Assembly (NCBI RefSeq): GCF_000420325.1
Contig: NZ_ATUS01000001.1
Coordinates: forward strand, 686,463-750,462
Length of the DNA stretch: 64,000 nucleotides
Source of the DNA: Spongiibacter tropicus DSM 19543
GTDB lineage: Bacteria > Pseudomonadota > Gammaproteobacteria > Pseudomonadales > Spongiibacteraceae
Direction: 5' to 3'
Shown here: positions 53,032-61,324 of the stretch, piece by piece
How positions within the stretch are numbered: position 1 is the first letter of the stretch
Layout of the letters: each line of letters opens with the position of its first letter
Notes under the pieces: model-generated
Seen by the model: only the letters and a program-made list of their open reading frames with translations
The model's database searches: none
What the model was told of the DNA's origin: nothing
Program-made: the position numbers and the translations under genes

Positions 53032-54279
53032 ATGACAGACGTCTTTATTCTCGGCATTGGCATGACCGGGCTAGGCAAGTTTCCCAATCGCAGCGTCAAA
53101 GACCTGACTCGGGAAGCTGTTGACCTGGCGATAGCCGATGCCGATATCGAGCAACGCGCCATTCAGGCCGCCTGGTTTTCCAATACACGCCAGGGACTGC
53201 TGGAAGGGCAAAATGGTATCCGCGGACAGTGCGCCCTGCGGCCGCTGGGCTTCGAAGGCATCCCCATCGCCAACATCGAAAACGCCTGCGCTTCAGGTTC
53301 TACCGCGATGCTACAAGCGATCGCTCACATCAAAGCGGGCATGTGCGATGTGGCACTGGTCGTCGGTGCAGAGAAAATGTTCTACCCCGATAAACGCGAC
53401 GCCATGTTCAATGCCTTCAAAGGCGGCACCGATATTCATCGTCTGCAGGAATTCCACCAGATTGTGAGTCAGCAAGCTGCGGAGCTGATCCCTGAGCAAT
53501 ACAGAGACATCGATGAGCAGCGCAGTTTTTTTATGGATAGCTACGCCGCCCAGGCCCGCCTGCATATGCAAAAATACGGCACAACTCAGCGGCAGTTTGC
53601 CGCTGCGGCAGCGAAAAACCATTGGCACTCCACCATGAATCCGCTGGCCCAATATCAGGCATCGATGACTGTTGAGCAGGTATTATCTGACCGCGTTATC
53701 GCTTGGCCCTTTACGCTGCCAATGTGCGCACCGATTTCCGATGGCGCCGCCGCGGCCATCGTCTGCTCACGACATGCCCTAAAGCAATTGGGAGGCAGCC
53801 GCCGCGCAATTCGCATCCGCGCGCTATCACTTTGCAGCGGAACCACGCGCTCTGCAGACGACTTCGCCAAGCATATTGGCAGACACGCTGCGTTATTAGC
53901 CTATGAACAAGCTGCCATTGGCTCCGCCGATATTGATGTTGCGGAAGTCCACGATGCCAGCGCCTATGCGGAAATCCAGCAGGTGGAAAACCTGGGCCTT
54001 TGCTCACCCGGTGACGGCGGCCCATTCACAGAGCGAGGCAACACGACACTGGGTGGGGCGATTCCGGTCAACCCGTCGGGAGGCTTGGTATCCAAGGGGC
54101 ATCCCGTCGGTGCCACTGGCATCATGCAACTGCATGAACTGGTGTGCCAGCTTCGTGGCGAGGCTGGGCGACGACAAGTCGAAGGCGCGCGTATTGCCGT
54201 TGCGGAAAACGGCGGGGGCTTCTACGAAACCGAGGAGGCGGCAACGACCGTCACTGTGTTGGAGGCCAGCTCCCGATGA
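53032..54279 (+). CDS. SCP2-type thiolase (second)
   Basis: 415 residues. ENACASGSTAMLQAIAHIKA has the nucleophile Cys; EVHDASAYAEIQQVENLG, NPSGGLVSKGHPVGATG and NGGGFYETEEAATTVTVLE are lipid-transfer-protein/SCP2-thiolase group motifs. HDAS replaces the HDCF of the paralogue at 40.5 kb, so the two are not recent duplicates. Ten bases follow the aldehyde dehydrogenase stop, and its own stop overlaps the ligase start by ATGA. Confidence 0.9.
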   Translation: MTDVFILGIGMTGLGKFPNRSVKDLTREAVDLAIADADIEQRAIQAAWFSNTRQGLLEGQNGIRGQCALRPLGFEGIPIANIENACASGSTAMLQAIAHIKAGMCDVALVVGAEKMFYPDKRDAMFNAFKGGTDIHRLQEFHQIVSQQAAELIPEQYRDIDEQRSFFMDSYAAQARLHMQKYGTTQRQFAAAAAKNHWHSTMNPLAQYQASMTVEQVLSDRVIAWPFTLPMCAPISDGAAAAIVCSRHALKQLGGSRRAIRIRALSLCSGTTRSADDFAKHIGRHAALLAYEQAAIGSADIDVAEVHDASAYAEIQQVENLGLCSPGDGGPFTERGNTTLGGAIPVNPSGGLVSKGHPVGATGIMQLHELVCQLRGEAGRRQVEGARIAVAENGGGFYETEEAATTVTVLEASSR

Positions 54280-55790
54280 TGCTTCCTATAGAGCACCTTT
54301 ACCAAGGCCTTGATCGCAACCCCAACGGCATCGCCGCCATTGATGCAGATGAATGTATTGATTATCGCGAGTTAGTCACGCGCGTTGAAGCATTCGCCCA
54401 GGGCCTCTTGCATCACCTTCCAGCCAACGCCCGAGTCGCACTTTGCGCGCAGAATCATATCGACCACCTGCTTGCCCACTTGGCGCTAGTAGCTGCGAAT
54501 ATGATTTGGATCCCGATCAATCCCAAAAACGGCGCGATACTGAATGCACAGCTCCTGAGTCAGAGTCGCCCTGAGTTAATTCTTGTCGACACGCAAAGCC
54601 TGTCCAGCCTGCCGGACACCGATATTCGCACCGAACTGCTAGATCACCCAACCCAAGGTTGCCGCAAGTGGATACGCGATTATCGCGACCAACCGTTTCT
54701 TCCAACGATTCCGGCTTTCGATGCGCCAATGGGCATCAAATTTACCGGAGGGACCACCGGTCAACCCAAGGGAGTGGTTCAAACCCACGGGAATGTTGTG
54801 GCCGTCATCGACAATATGCAGGCTCAATTTCAGTTCACCGGCCATGACCGCAACCTCGCGGTGGCCCCGCTCACGCACGGCGGCTCACACTATATTTTTC
54901 CGCTGCTGAGTGTCGGCGGCAGTCACCATCTGCTACCACGACCGGACGTTGACGCCATAACCCAGGCCCTCGCAACGTGTACCGTCAGCTTCATGCCGCC
55001 GACACTGATTTATAAGCTGCTTGATCAGGCAGAGCACAAACAGCCCTGTCGATTGCGGCACCTCACCTATAGCGCAGCACCCATGCCGCCGGAAAAAATC
55101 AATGAGGTCATCGCCCGCTTCGGCCCTTGCCTCTCGACACTTTATGGTCAGACTGAGGCACCTATGACCATCACCGCGATGAGCGCCGACGATATGCAAC
55201 AAGCCGCCCTGCAGCACTCGGTAGGTAGAGCCTGCAAGCACAGCGAGCTTGCGATACTGGATCCGGACGGCAGGACTCTGCCGCCAAACAAAACTGGCGA
55301 AGTCGCCGTGCGGGGCGCCATCGTCATGCCCGGCTACCTCGACGCGCCAAGACAGAACGAGGAAGTCTTCAAGAATGGCTGGTTGCTGACTGGCGACCTG
55401 GGCTACGTCAATGACGACGGATACCTTTTCCTTCAGGGACGCAGCAAGGAGGTCATTATCTCCGGCGGCTTCAACGTCTACCCAGCGGAGGTGGAAAATG
55501 CCCTGATGCAGATGCCAAATATTCGAGAATGCGCCGCTTTCGGTGTCGAAGACGATTATTGGGGCGAGCGAGTAGAGGCGGCCATTTGCCTTCGCGGTGA
55601 TGTAGCCGTAGACCCGGACCTGCTGAAGAGAGAATTAAAAGCATTGCTTGGTGATGTCAAAACACCCAAAAGCATCCACGTTTTGAAAAACTTGCCGCGC
55701 AACCCGGTTGGCAAAGTCGTGCGCAGAGATGTTAAAGCCCTGTGTCTCGCCAACTCACAGCGGCCTAGCGAAGAGAACCCCTCACAATGA
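54276..55790 (+). CDS. Acyl-CoA synthetase (AMP-forming), second
   Basis: 504 residues from an ATG overlapping the thiolase stop. Core motifs: GIKFTGGTTGQPKGVVQTHGN, STLYGQTEAPMTITAM, the A8 region WLLTGDLGYVNDDGYLFLQG then KEVIISGGFNVYPAEVE, and NPVGKVVRRDV with the catalytic Lys. The GGFN-xYPxEVE hinge is typical of aryl- and medium-chain acyl-CoA ligases. It likely activates the acid made by the aldehyde dehydrogenase. Four-base overlap with the thioesterase gene. Confidence 0.93.
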   Translation: MMLPIEHLYQGLDRNPNGIAAIDADECIDYRELVTRVEAFAQGLLHHLPANARVALCAQNHIDHLLAHLALVAANMIWIPINPKNGAILNAQLLSQSRPELILVDTQSLSSLPDTDIRTELLDHPTQGCRKWIRDYRDQPFLPTIPAFDAPMGIKFTGGTTGQPKGVVQTHGNVVAVIDNMQAQFQFTGHDRNLAVAPLTHGGSHYIFPLLSVGGSHHLLPRPDVDAITQALATCTVSFMPPTLIYKLLDQAEHKQPCRLRHLTYSAAPMPPEKINEVIARFGPCLSTLYGQTEAPMTITAMSADDMQQAALQHSVGRACKHSELAILDPDGRTLPPNKTGEVAVRGAIVMPGYLDAPRQNEEVFKNGWLLTGDLGYVNDDGYLFLQGRSKEVIISGGFNVYPAEVENALMQMPNIRECAAFGVEDDYWGERVEAAICLRGDVAVDPDLLKRELKALLGDVKTPKSIHVLKNLPRNPVGKVVRRDVKALCLANSQRPSEENPSQ

Positions 55791-56227
55791 ACCAGTGGAG
55801 TAATGACAAAGCACTGAGCGGCATGGAGCGCGTAAAGCGCTTTGAAATGCAAACTGAACGCAGTGGCATGGCCGCCAATCTCGGCTATGAGATCATCGCG
55901 ATCAGCGATGGCGAAGTCCGGTATCGCTACACGCCAAAGGACCGTCATCAGAATCTGATTGGCTCCCTGCATGGCGGCATACTCGCCTCACTACTAGACA
56001 CCGCGATGGGCGCCGCCGTGATGACCAAACTGTCGGCTGGTGAATTCCATACCATGACCGACCTCTCGATCAAATTCATTGGCGCAGTCAGGGACACGGA
56101 CGACGAACTGACCATAGAGGCGCGCATTGACCATGCCGGTAAGCGGATGTTGGCTGCCGAAGGCACCATCAAAAACCAGCGCGGGCAACTTATTGCCCGC
56201 GCTATCGGCAGCGCGATCCGGCTTTAG
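55787..56227 (+). CDS. PaaI-type hotdog-fold thioesterase
   Basis: 146 residues. SLHGGILASLLDTAMGAAV is the hotdog helix with the HGG-x-x-A-x-x-D catalytic pattern of the PaaI/4HBT group, and TMTDLSIKFIGAVR, GTIKNQRGQLIARAIGS complete the fold. It would release free acid from an aromatic or aliphatic acyl-CoA, either as a salvage step or to prevent CoA sequestration. Last gene of the aldehyde dehydrogenase operon. Confidence 0.9.
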   Translation: MNQWSNDKALSGMERVKRFEMQTERSGMAANLGYEIIAISDGEVRYRYTPKDRHQNLIGSLHGGILASLLDTAMGAAVMTKLSAGEFHTMTDLSIKFIGAVRDTDDELTIEARIDHAGKRMLAAEGTIKNQRGQLIARAIGSAIRL

Positions 56228-56268
56228 GGCAACAAGGAAAAGGCGCTGATCGAAAACACTGGCATCGG

Positions 56269-56790
56269 TTATTTTTTTACCGAGGCCTTAACGGCAATTG
56301 TCTTACCACCAGCGCAAGACAACGTTGCCGCCATTGCGACGTCATAAGTTTTACGGTCCAAACTGTTTACGGTGACGGCTTCGCTGCCATCTCCCTGCAG
56401 GCGACAGCTTGTCCCATCTTCAAGCGTGACATCGAGTTGCTTAAGCGACGGCGCCTGTCCTGACAGGGTCATCACTTTCGCCGACATCGCCGCAGTTCCC
56501 ATTGATTTCATGTCTTTCGACATGCTGGCACCGCGAACCATCGACACCATCGGTGTCCCGCCGGGCACTACAATGCCGCCGCCGACTGAACCGTTCAGGT
56601 CACCGCTGTAGTTCACTTGCCAACCACTGCTTGCGGCACTTGCCATACCCGCCTGAGCAAGACACAGGCCCAATATTGCCGCTCTCGATGCTGTCGCGAG
56701 CCGCCCCATCGCGAAAGTGCTTTCCAGAATAGTCTTTGCGTCGTCATGACGCAGTGACAACGGTGTCTTCGTGTTTGCTAGAAATACCAT
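56269..56790 (-). CDS. Small exported protein of unknown function
   Basis: Up to 173 residues. Two starts are possible. The ATG at 56790 has GGAG at a good distance but gives 27 extra residues before the signal-like segment; the ATG at 56709 begins directly with MGRLATASRAAILGLCLAQAG, cut near ASA. The mature part is Ser/Gly/Met-rich (VGGGIVVPGGTPMVSMVRGA), with Cys in GTSCRLQGDG and LSCAGGKT. I do not recognise a family. It is convergent with the thioesterase gene. Confidence 0.6.
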   Translation of the reverse strand: MVFLANTKTPLSLRHDDAKTILESTFAMGRLATASRAAILGLCLAQAGMASAASSGWQVNYSGDLNGSVGGGIVVPGGTPMVSMVRGASMSKDMKSMGTAAMSAKVMTLSGQAPSLKQLDVTLEDGTSCRLQGDGSEAVTVNSLDRKTYDVAMAATLSCAGGKTIAVKASVKK

Positions 56791-57020
56791 CCTTAGTCTC
56801 CAAGATAATGGGAATTACCCAAAGCACCTTAGTGTCCGACGTCGCCGACAACCGGTCAATTCTTATGCGTCACAATTCGACAGTCGGCAAGCAACAATCA
56901 TGACTTGGGAACAGCAACCGATTACAGGGGCTTGCCAATATGATTGCGGCCCGTTCGCCAGAAATATCCGTGCGGGTCATACATCAGGATGGACGTAAGG
57001 AGAGAGAAGTATTCAGGCAT

Positions 57021-57057
57021 AAAAAAACCGGCGCTGCCTGGGCAGTGCCGGTTTTTT
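57021..57057 (-). terminator. Terminator of tRNA-Arg
   Basis: Stem CCGGC-GCTGCC / GGCAGT-GCCGG, with A-run 57021-57027 and T-run 57051-57057, so it can work on both strands. On the minus strand it lies just beyond the tRNA. Confidence 0.85.
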
Positions 57058-57063
57058 AAATAG

Positions 57064-57140
57064 TGGCGCGCTCGGGAGGATTCGAACCTCCGACCGCCTG
57101 GTTCGTAGCCAGGTACTCTATCCAGCTGAGCTACGAGCGC
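57064..57140 (-). tRNA. tRNA-Arg (anticodon ACG)
   Basis: 77 nucleotides on the minus strand: acceptor GCGCTCG pairs with CGAGCGC; the D-arm has AGCTCAGCTGGATAGAG; the anticodon arm CCTGG-CTACGAA-CCAGG gives ACG; the T-arm contains GGTTCGAATCC; CCA is encoded (57064-57066). Its own terminator follows. Confidence 0.97.
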
Positions 57141-57244
57141 GTCGAGGTGGCGTACTATATTCAAGGGCCATTTTGCTGTCAACGCATTTTTTAAAAAAAG
57201 CTTAAAAATCCTCGCCTTGTACGAGATTTGAGCAATGCGGCCCG

Positions 57245-58321
57245 CTACTTGGCCACGTACGGGACGCTCATCATCCGGTCGCCGATGAAGGAGCCGATGT
57301 AAAGGCGATCTCCCACCTGCTGAGCAACCGTTCCCGCGCCCATCGGCGCGCCCTGCTGGGTGAGGACGACCTCGGTCTGCATGGTTTCCGGATCAAGTCT
57401 CACAATACGGAACTTGGCCGGACAAGCCCCCTGCTCGGCCCCCAGGCAGATAACAAAGTCCCATAGACTCAAGTCGTGGCTGGCAATCAGCAGTTTGCCG
57501 CTGGCATCCCACTCGCTGTTGTCGGGGCTCTTCACTTCCGCTTCGCCCAAAAGCTCACCCGTGAAGCGATCGAGCTTCTGTACACGCGAGCCCGCCCACA
57601 GGTTGATGAACAGGCTTTTGCCATCGGCTGACAGCTGTATGCCATTCGGGTAGTCACCCTTGAAGTTGGGCAGTTCACTGAAATCTTGTCCATCCCAATG
57701 GAGAATGCGGCCCGGGTTGAAGCCTGCAAGCGCGGTGATTTCCTGCCACCCCAATTCACCCACAGGGGTGTCGCCACGGGGGTACATATGGCTGGCCATA
57801 AAACCGCCCTCCGGCAGCGCAACAACATCGTTGAGATTGCTGCCCTCAGGAGGAATAACACAGCCCTGCCAGCGCAACTGGCTTTGCAGGCCTCTACCCT
57901 CGATTTCGAAAAATTCAATGGATTCCCGGCCGCCATGATTGATGACCAGCAGCTGCTGTCGGCCATCAGGACGCTCGGAGAGGGAAATACCGTGAGGGGC
58001 AAAATGATGGATATCGGGCGCGGAGCATTCCGCACTCCCCCACGGTTCGCTGGGCGTCTTCACCGCCAGTCCAAGGTCGATGCGACGCTTTTCCCCGCTC
58101 CCGGTATCGAACAGCGCCAGCGCACCGGGCTTGCCGCTGCCGTGGGCTTCCATTTCACTCACGATTAATGTCTGACGATCCCCCAGTACTTCCATGTCTT
58201 CGGGCTTCTGCCAACCACAGAGCGCAAGGCGATCCCCCACGTCTTCGCAGTCGCTGATCAGGCGCGGTCGCTCCCAGCACGCCACCAGTAGCAATAGGGG
58301 AATCAGCAGTAAAATGCGCAT
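57245..58321 (-). CDS. Lipoprotein beta-propeller (SMP-30/strictosidine-synthase-like)
   Basis: 358 residues with lipobox LLLLVAC, so anchored in a membrane after residue about 16. The body has repeated propeller-like strands with WDGQ, LSADGKSLFINLWAGSRVQK, HHFAPHGISLSERPDGRQQL and NGIQLSADG motifs, the spacing of SMP-30/gluconolactonase and paraoxonase-like arylesterases. Lactonase or esterase activity is possible but no catalytic set is clear. The ATG at 58321 is preferred to the TTG nine bases earlier. It is divergent from the copper operon. Confidence 0.72.
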   Translation of the reverse strand: MRILLLIPLLLLVACWERPRLISDCEDVGDRLALCGWQKPEDMEVLGDRQTLIVSEMEAHGSGKPGALALFDTGSGEKRRIDLGLAVKTPSEPWGSAECSAPDIHHFAPHGISLSERPDGRQQLLVINHGGRESIEFFEIEGRGLQSQLRWQGCVIPPEGSNLNDVVALPEGGFMASHMYPRGDTPVGELGWQEITALAGFNPGRILHWDGQDFSELPNFKGDYPNGIQLSADGKSLFINLWAGSRVQKLDRFTGELLGEAEVKSPDNSEWDASGKLLIASHDLSLWDFVICLGAEQGACPAKFRIVRLDPETMQTEVVLTQQGAPMGAGTVAQQVGDRLYIGSFIGDRMMSVPYVAK

Positions 58322-58403
58322 CTCAATCAACCTTATCTGTTATTGTTTTGACGAGCGGTAACGCTGCCGTAATTGCGCGATAAAAACCAGTAGAAAACAG
58401 GAC

Positions 58404-58434
58404 TTGACCCTGAAGTGGACTCAAGGCCTACACT
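58404..58434 (+). promoter_or_regulatory. MerR-family-type promoter of the copper operon
   Basis: TTGACC (58404-58409) and TACACT (58429-58434) are separated by 19 bases, the elongated spacing of MerR-activated promoters, and the spacer holds an inverted repeat (CTTGA with TCAAG, 13 bases apart). The sequence resembles CadR/PbrR/CueR operators of the form TTGACCCT-N-AGTGGCT. No merR-type gene lies beside it, so the activator must be elsewhere. Confidence 0.7.
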
Positions 58435-58483
58435 CGGCACTCGATTCGCAACTATTTTTTTGCTGCTGACGTATACTTTCACA

Positions 58484-58879
58484 ATGCCTCGTATCGCCCT
58501 GCTCAGTATCTTGCTTCTGCTCTGCCAGCCCCTGCTGGCGGCGCTGGTGCCTGCTAGTCACGCACATGTTATGCATGCCCATGACGAGGCACCGGCATCC
58601 GCGATGAGGATGGGCGATACACATGCGGCCAGCGCACACGATTGCTGCGATGGAACAACGTCTCACGCTATGGCGCCCCACAGTTCAGCGCACACTCAGG
58701 ACAACAGCTGCTGTGACGACAACTGTCAGTGCAGTATCGGCTGTCAATTGAGCTTGCTGTCATCGATGACAATTCCGGGGCAGGCGGTCATTCAGGCGCA
58801 GTTCAACCGCCCGCCAGATGCCCTGAAGCATGTCCCCCCGACTCGCCGACTGAGGCCGCCCATTCACCTGTTTGGTTGA
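58484..58879 (+). CDS. His/Met/Cys-rich exported protein of the copper operon
   Basis: 131 residues. The N-terminal MPRIALLSILLLLCQPLLA is a signal peptide; the mature part has many His, Met and Cys pairs (HAHVMHAHDEAP, HDCCDGTTSHAM, DNSCCDDNCQCSIGC), a composition suited to binding copper or zinc. It then has a hydrophobic stretch and a basic C-terminus (RRLRPPIHLFG). It is the first gene behind the MerR-type promoter and is followed by DUF411, copA and copB. It resembles DUF2946-like copper-associated proteins only in composition. Confidence 0.7.
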   Translation: MPRIALLSILLLLCQPLLAALVPASHAHVMHAHDEAPASAMRMGDTHAASAHDCCDGTTSHAMAPHSSAHTQDNSCCDDNCQCSIGCQLSLLSSMTIPGQAVIQAQFNRPPDALKHVPPTRRLRPPIHLFG

Positions 58880-58934
58880 TTGCCCGCGCCCTGAGCGCAA
58901 AACCAACATATCGCTTCAACACAGGTGAAATACC

Positions 58935-59393
58935 ATGACACGACTACCGAGATTCCTCGTTGCCCTGCTATGCCTTTGGGCAGCCAATACCTCGCTGGCC
59001 GAGACCGCCAGCATGACCGTGTATAAAAGTCCGACTTGCGGCTGCTGTACGGCCTGGGCCGAACATATCAATCGTGCGGGCGTTGCGACTGAACTGCATA
59101 ACCGCCAGGACATGCATACCATCAAGACGCAACTGGGTATCCCCAATGAGCTGCAGTCCTGCCATACCGGGACGATCGACGGCTATGTCTTTGAAGGTCA
59201 CGTCCCTGCCGCCACCATCGAGCGCTTTCTGGCAGCCCCGCCCGAGGGCGCGTATGGGCTGAGTGTACCCGGCATGCCCATTGGCAGCCCCGGCATGGAA
59301 ATGGGCGAACGTCTGGATCCCTACGCCATCATTCTGCTCAGCAAAGATGGCCAGCACCACGTTTACGAACGCATTACCGAGCTGCAGCCATAG
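58935..59393 (+). CDS. DUF411 metal-binding protein
   Basis: 152 residues. Signal peptide to about residue 22, then YKSPTCGCCTAWAEHI with the CGCC motif typical of DUF411, and a C-terminal part HVPAATIERFLAAPPEGAYG and GLSVPGMPIGSPGMEMG. DUF411 proteins commonly travel with copper resistance operons and are thought to bind copper in the periplasm. Second gene of the operon; copA starts nine bases after it. Confidence 0.92.
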   Translation: MTRLPRFLVALLCLWAANTSLAETASMTVYKSPTCGCCTAWAEHINRAGVATELHNRQDMHTIKTQLGIPNELQSCHTGTIDGYVFEGHVPAATIERFLAAPPEGAYGLSVPGMPIGSPGMEMGERLDPYAIILLSKDGQHHVYERITELQP

Positions 59394-59401
59394 GAGGGAT
59401 C

Positions 59402-61324
59402 ATGAGCAAGATACTCTCGACTCCCCTGCCCCGCCGCCGCTTTGTTACCGGCGCGGCGGCGGGCGCGGCCTTGCTTGGCCTGTCTCCGGGCAGCGTGCTG
59501 GCACGCTCGCCACAGCGCCAGCCCGGCCAGGTACCCGAGCTGCGCGGTCAACGCTTCGATCTGCATATTGCTTACCAGTCGGTGAACATTACCGGGCGCG
59601 ACGCACTGGCAACCGTCGTCAACAACTCGCTTCCCGCTCCGACCCTGCGCTGGAAAGAAGGCGAGCGCGTGCATCTTCGGGTACACAACCATCTTGCAGC
59701 CGACAGCTCGATTCACTGGCACGGTATGATTTTGCCCAGCAATATGGACGGCGTGCCGGGTATGAGCTTCGCCGGAATAAAGCCCGGCAGCTACTACGAC
59801 TACACATTTGATGTGCAGCAAAGCGGCACCTACTGGTATCACAGCCATTCGGGCTTTCAGGAGCAGACCGGCGTCTACGGCGCCATTGTTATCGATCCGG
59901 CAGAACCCGACCCGGTGCAGGCTGACCGCGAGCATGTGGTGGTGCTGTCAGACTGGACCGATCAGGCACCGGAAGCCCTGTATGCCCGGCTGAAAAAGCA
60001 GAGTCACTATTACAACCGCCGCGAGCGCACCGTGGGCGATCTGTGGCAAGACCTGCGGGAGAAAGGCTTGAGTGCTACCTGGCAGGATCGCGCCATGTGG
60101 AATCGTATGCGCATGAGTGACAGCGATATCGCCGATATCAACGGTCTGGCCTACACCTTTCTGGTCAACGGCCACAGCCCCGATGACAATTGGCGCGCGC
60201 TGTTCAAGGCAGGGGAAACGGTTCGCCTGCGCATTATCAATGCGGCGGCAATGACGCTGTTCGACCTGCGCATTCCCGGCCTGGAAATGACCGTAGTCGC
60301 TGCCGACGGGCAGAATGTCGAGCCGGTCACCGTAGACGAATTCCGTATTGCACCAGCGGAAACCTACGATGTTCTGGTTCGCCCCAGTGCCGATCGCGCT
60401 TACACCTTGTTTGCCCAGAGTATCGACCGCAGCGGCTACGCCTGCGCCACACTCAGCCCCAACAGCGAGTGGCAGGCCGAGATTCCCGCCATGGATCACG
60501 CCCCGCGGTTACATCACCGCGACATGGGCATGGACCACAGCGCAATGGCGATGGCCGGGGCGGCACATGCGGGTCATACACCCAATCCTGCCACACCGTC
60601 GGGTGATATGAACCACGGCAGTATGAACCACGGAAAGATGGACCAACGTGATATGTCGCGCGACGTGGACAGCCATGCCGGACACGGGCCGCCAGCGGAG
60701 ATGGATCACCGTCACCACGGCATGCACAGCCAGACCGTGCCTCCAGATGCGCCGATTGCCCCTGCAGGCGCTGGCAGCCGCGCGGTAATTAGTCACCCTG
60801 CCAGTGAAAACAACCCGGGCGTGGATATGCAGGCGCAGATGCCCGCCAATGGCCTCGACGATCCCGGCATTGGACTGCGCGAGCACGCACAGCGCTACGG
60901 TCGCCGAGTGCTGCGATACAGTCAGCTGTTCAATCTCGGTAAAACACTGGATCGCCGCGACCCGGAGCGGGAATTGGCAATCCATCTGACCGGTAATATG
61001 AGCCGCTATATGTGGTCGATGGACGGCGTAATGTTCGACGATGCCGAACCGATTCTGCTGCGCTTCGGTGAGCGCCTGCGCATCGTATTGATTAACGACA
61101 CCATGATGACTCACCCCATTCATTTACACGGATTGTGGAGTGAACTGGAAACCGGTGAGCCGCTGCGTATTCCACGCAAGCATACGATCATTGTGCAGCC
61201 CGGCTCCAAAATCAGCTATCTGGTCAGCGCCGATGCGGTCGGCCGCTGGGCCTATCACTGCCACCTGAGTTTCCACATGCCCGGCATGTTTCGCGAGGTG
61301 CGAGTGATTGGAGGTGCCGCATGA
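59402..61324 (+). CDS. copA: Multicopper oxidase CopA
   Basis: 640 residues. A Tat signal (PRRRFVTGAAAGAALLGLSPG) leads to the periplasm. Type 2/3 copper ligands are in HWHGMILP, HSHSGFQ, HPIHLHGLW and HCHLSFHMPGMF, the last with the type 1 Cys-His-Met. Between about residues 375 and 450 is a His/Met-rich loop (DMGMDHSAMAMAGAAHAGH, then MNHGSMNHGKMDQRDMSRD) typical of CopA/PcoA. It oxidises Cu(I) to less toxic Cu(II). It overlaps copB by ATGA. Confidence 0.96.
   Translation: MSKILSTPLPRRRFVTGAAAGAALLGLSPGSVLARSPQRQPGQVPELRGQRFDLHIAYQSVNITGRDALATVVNNSLPAPTLRWKEGERVHLRVHNHLAADSSIHWHGMILPSNMDGVPGMSFAGIKPGSYYDYTFDVQQSGTYWYHSHSGFQEQTGVYGAIVIDPAEPDPVQADREHVVVLSDWTDQAPEALYARLKKQSHYYNRRERTVGDLWQDLREKGLSATWQDRAMWNRMRMSDSDIADINGLAYTFLVNGHSPDDNWRALFKAGETVRLRIINAAAMTLFDLRIPGLEMTVVAADGQNVEPVTVDEFRIAPAETYDVLVRPSADRAYTLFAQSIDRSGYACATLSPNSEWQAEIPAMDHAPRLHHRDMGMDHSAMAMAGAAHAGHTPNPATPSGDMNHGSMNHGKMDQRDMSRDVDSHAGHGPPAEMDHRHHGMHSQTVPPDAPIAPAGAGSRAVISHPASENNPGVDMQAQMPANGLDDPGIGLREHAQRYGRRVLRYSQLFNLGKTLDRRDPERELAIHLTGNMSRYMWSMDGVMFDDAEPILLRFGERLRIVLINDTMMTHPIHLHGLWSELETGEPLRIPRKHTIIVQPGSKISYLVSADAVGRWAYHCHLSFHMPGMFREVRVIGGAA

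Noticed and set aside
56771-56998. Plus-strand frame of 75 codons beside tRNA-Arg
   Set aside because: No ribosome site, no recognisable domain, and it overlaps the start of the small exported protein on the other strand.
57064-57140. tRNA-Arg as a possible integration site of a genomic island
   Set aside because: No integrase, direct repeat of the tRNA end or change in gene character was seen on either side.
60590-60670. Short repeated units in copA that could look like a repeat array
   Set aside because: They are in-frame codons for the Met/His-rich copper-binding loop of CopA, not spaced repeats of a CRISPR or satellite.
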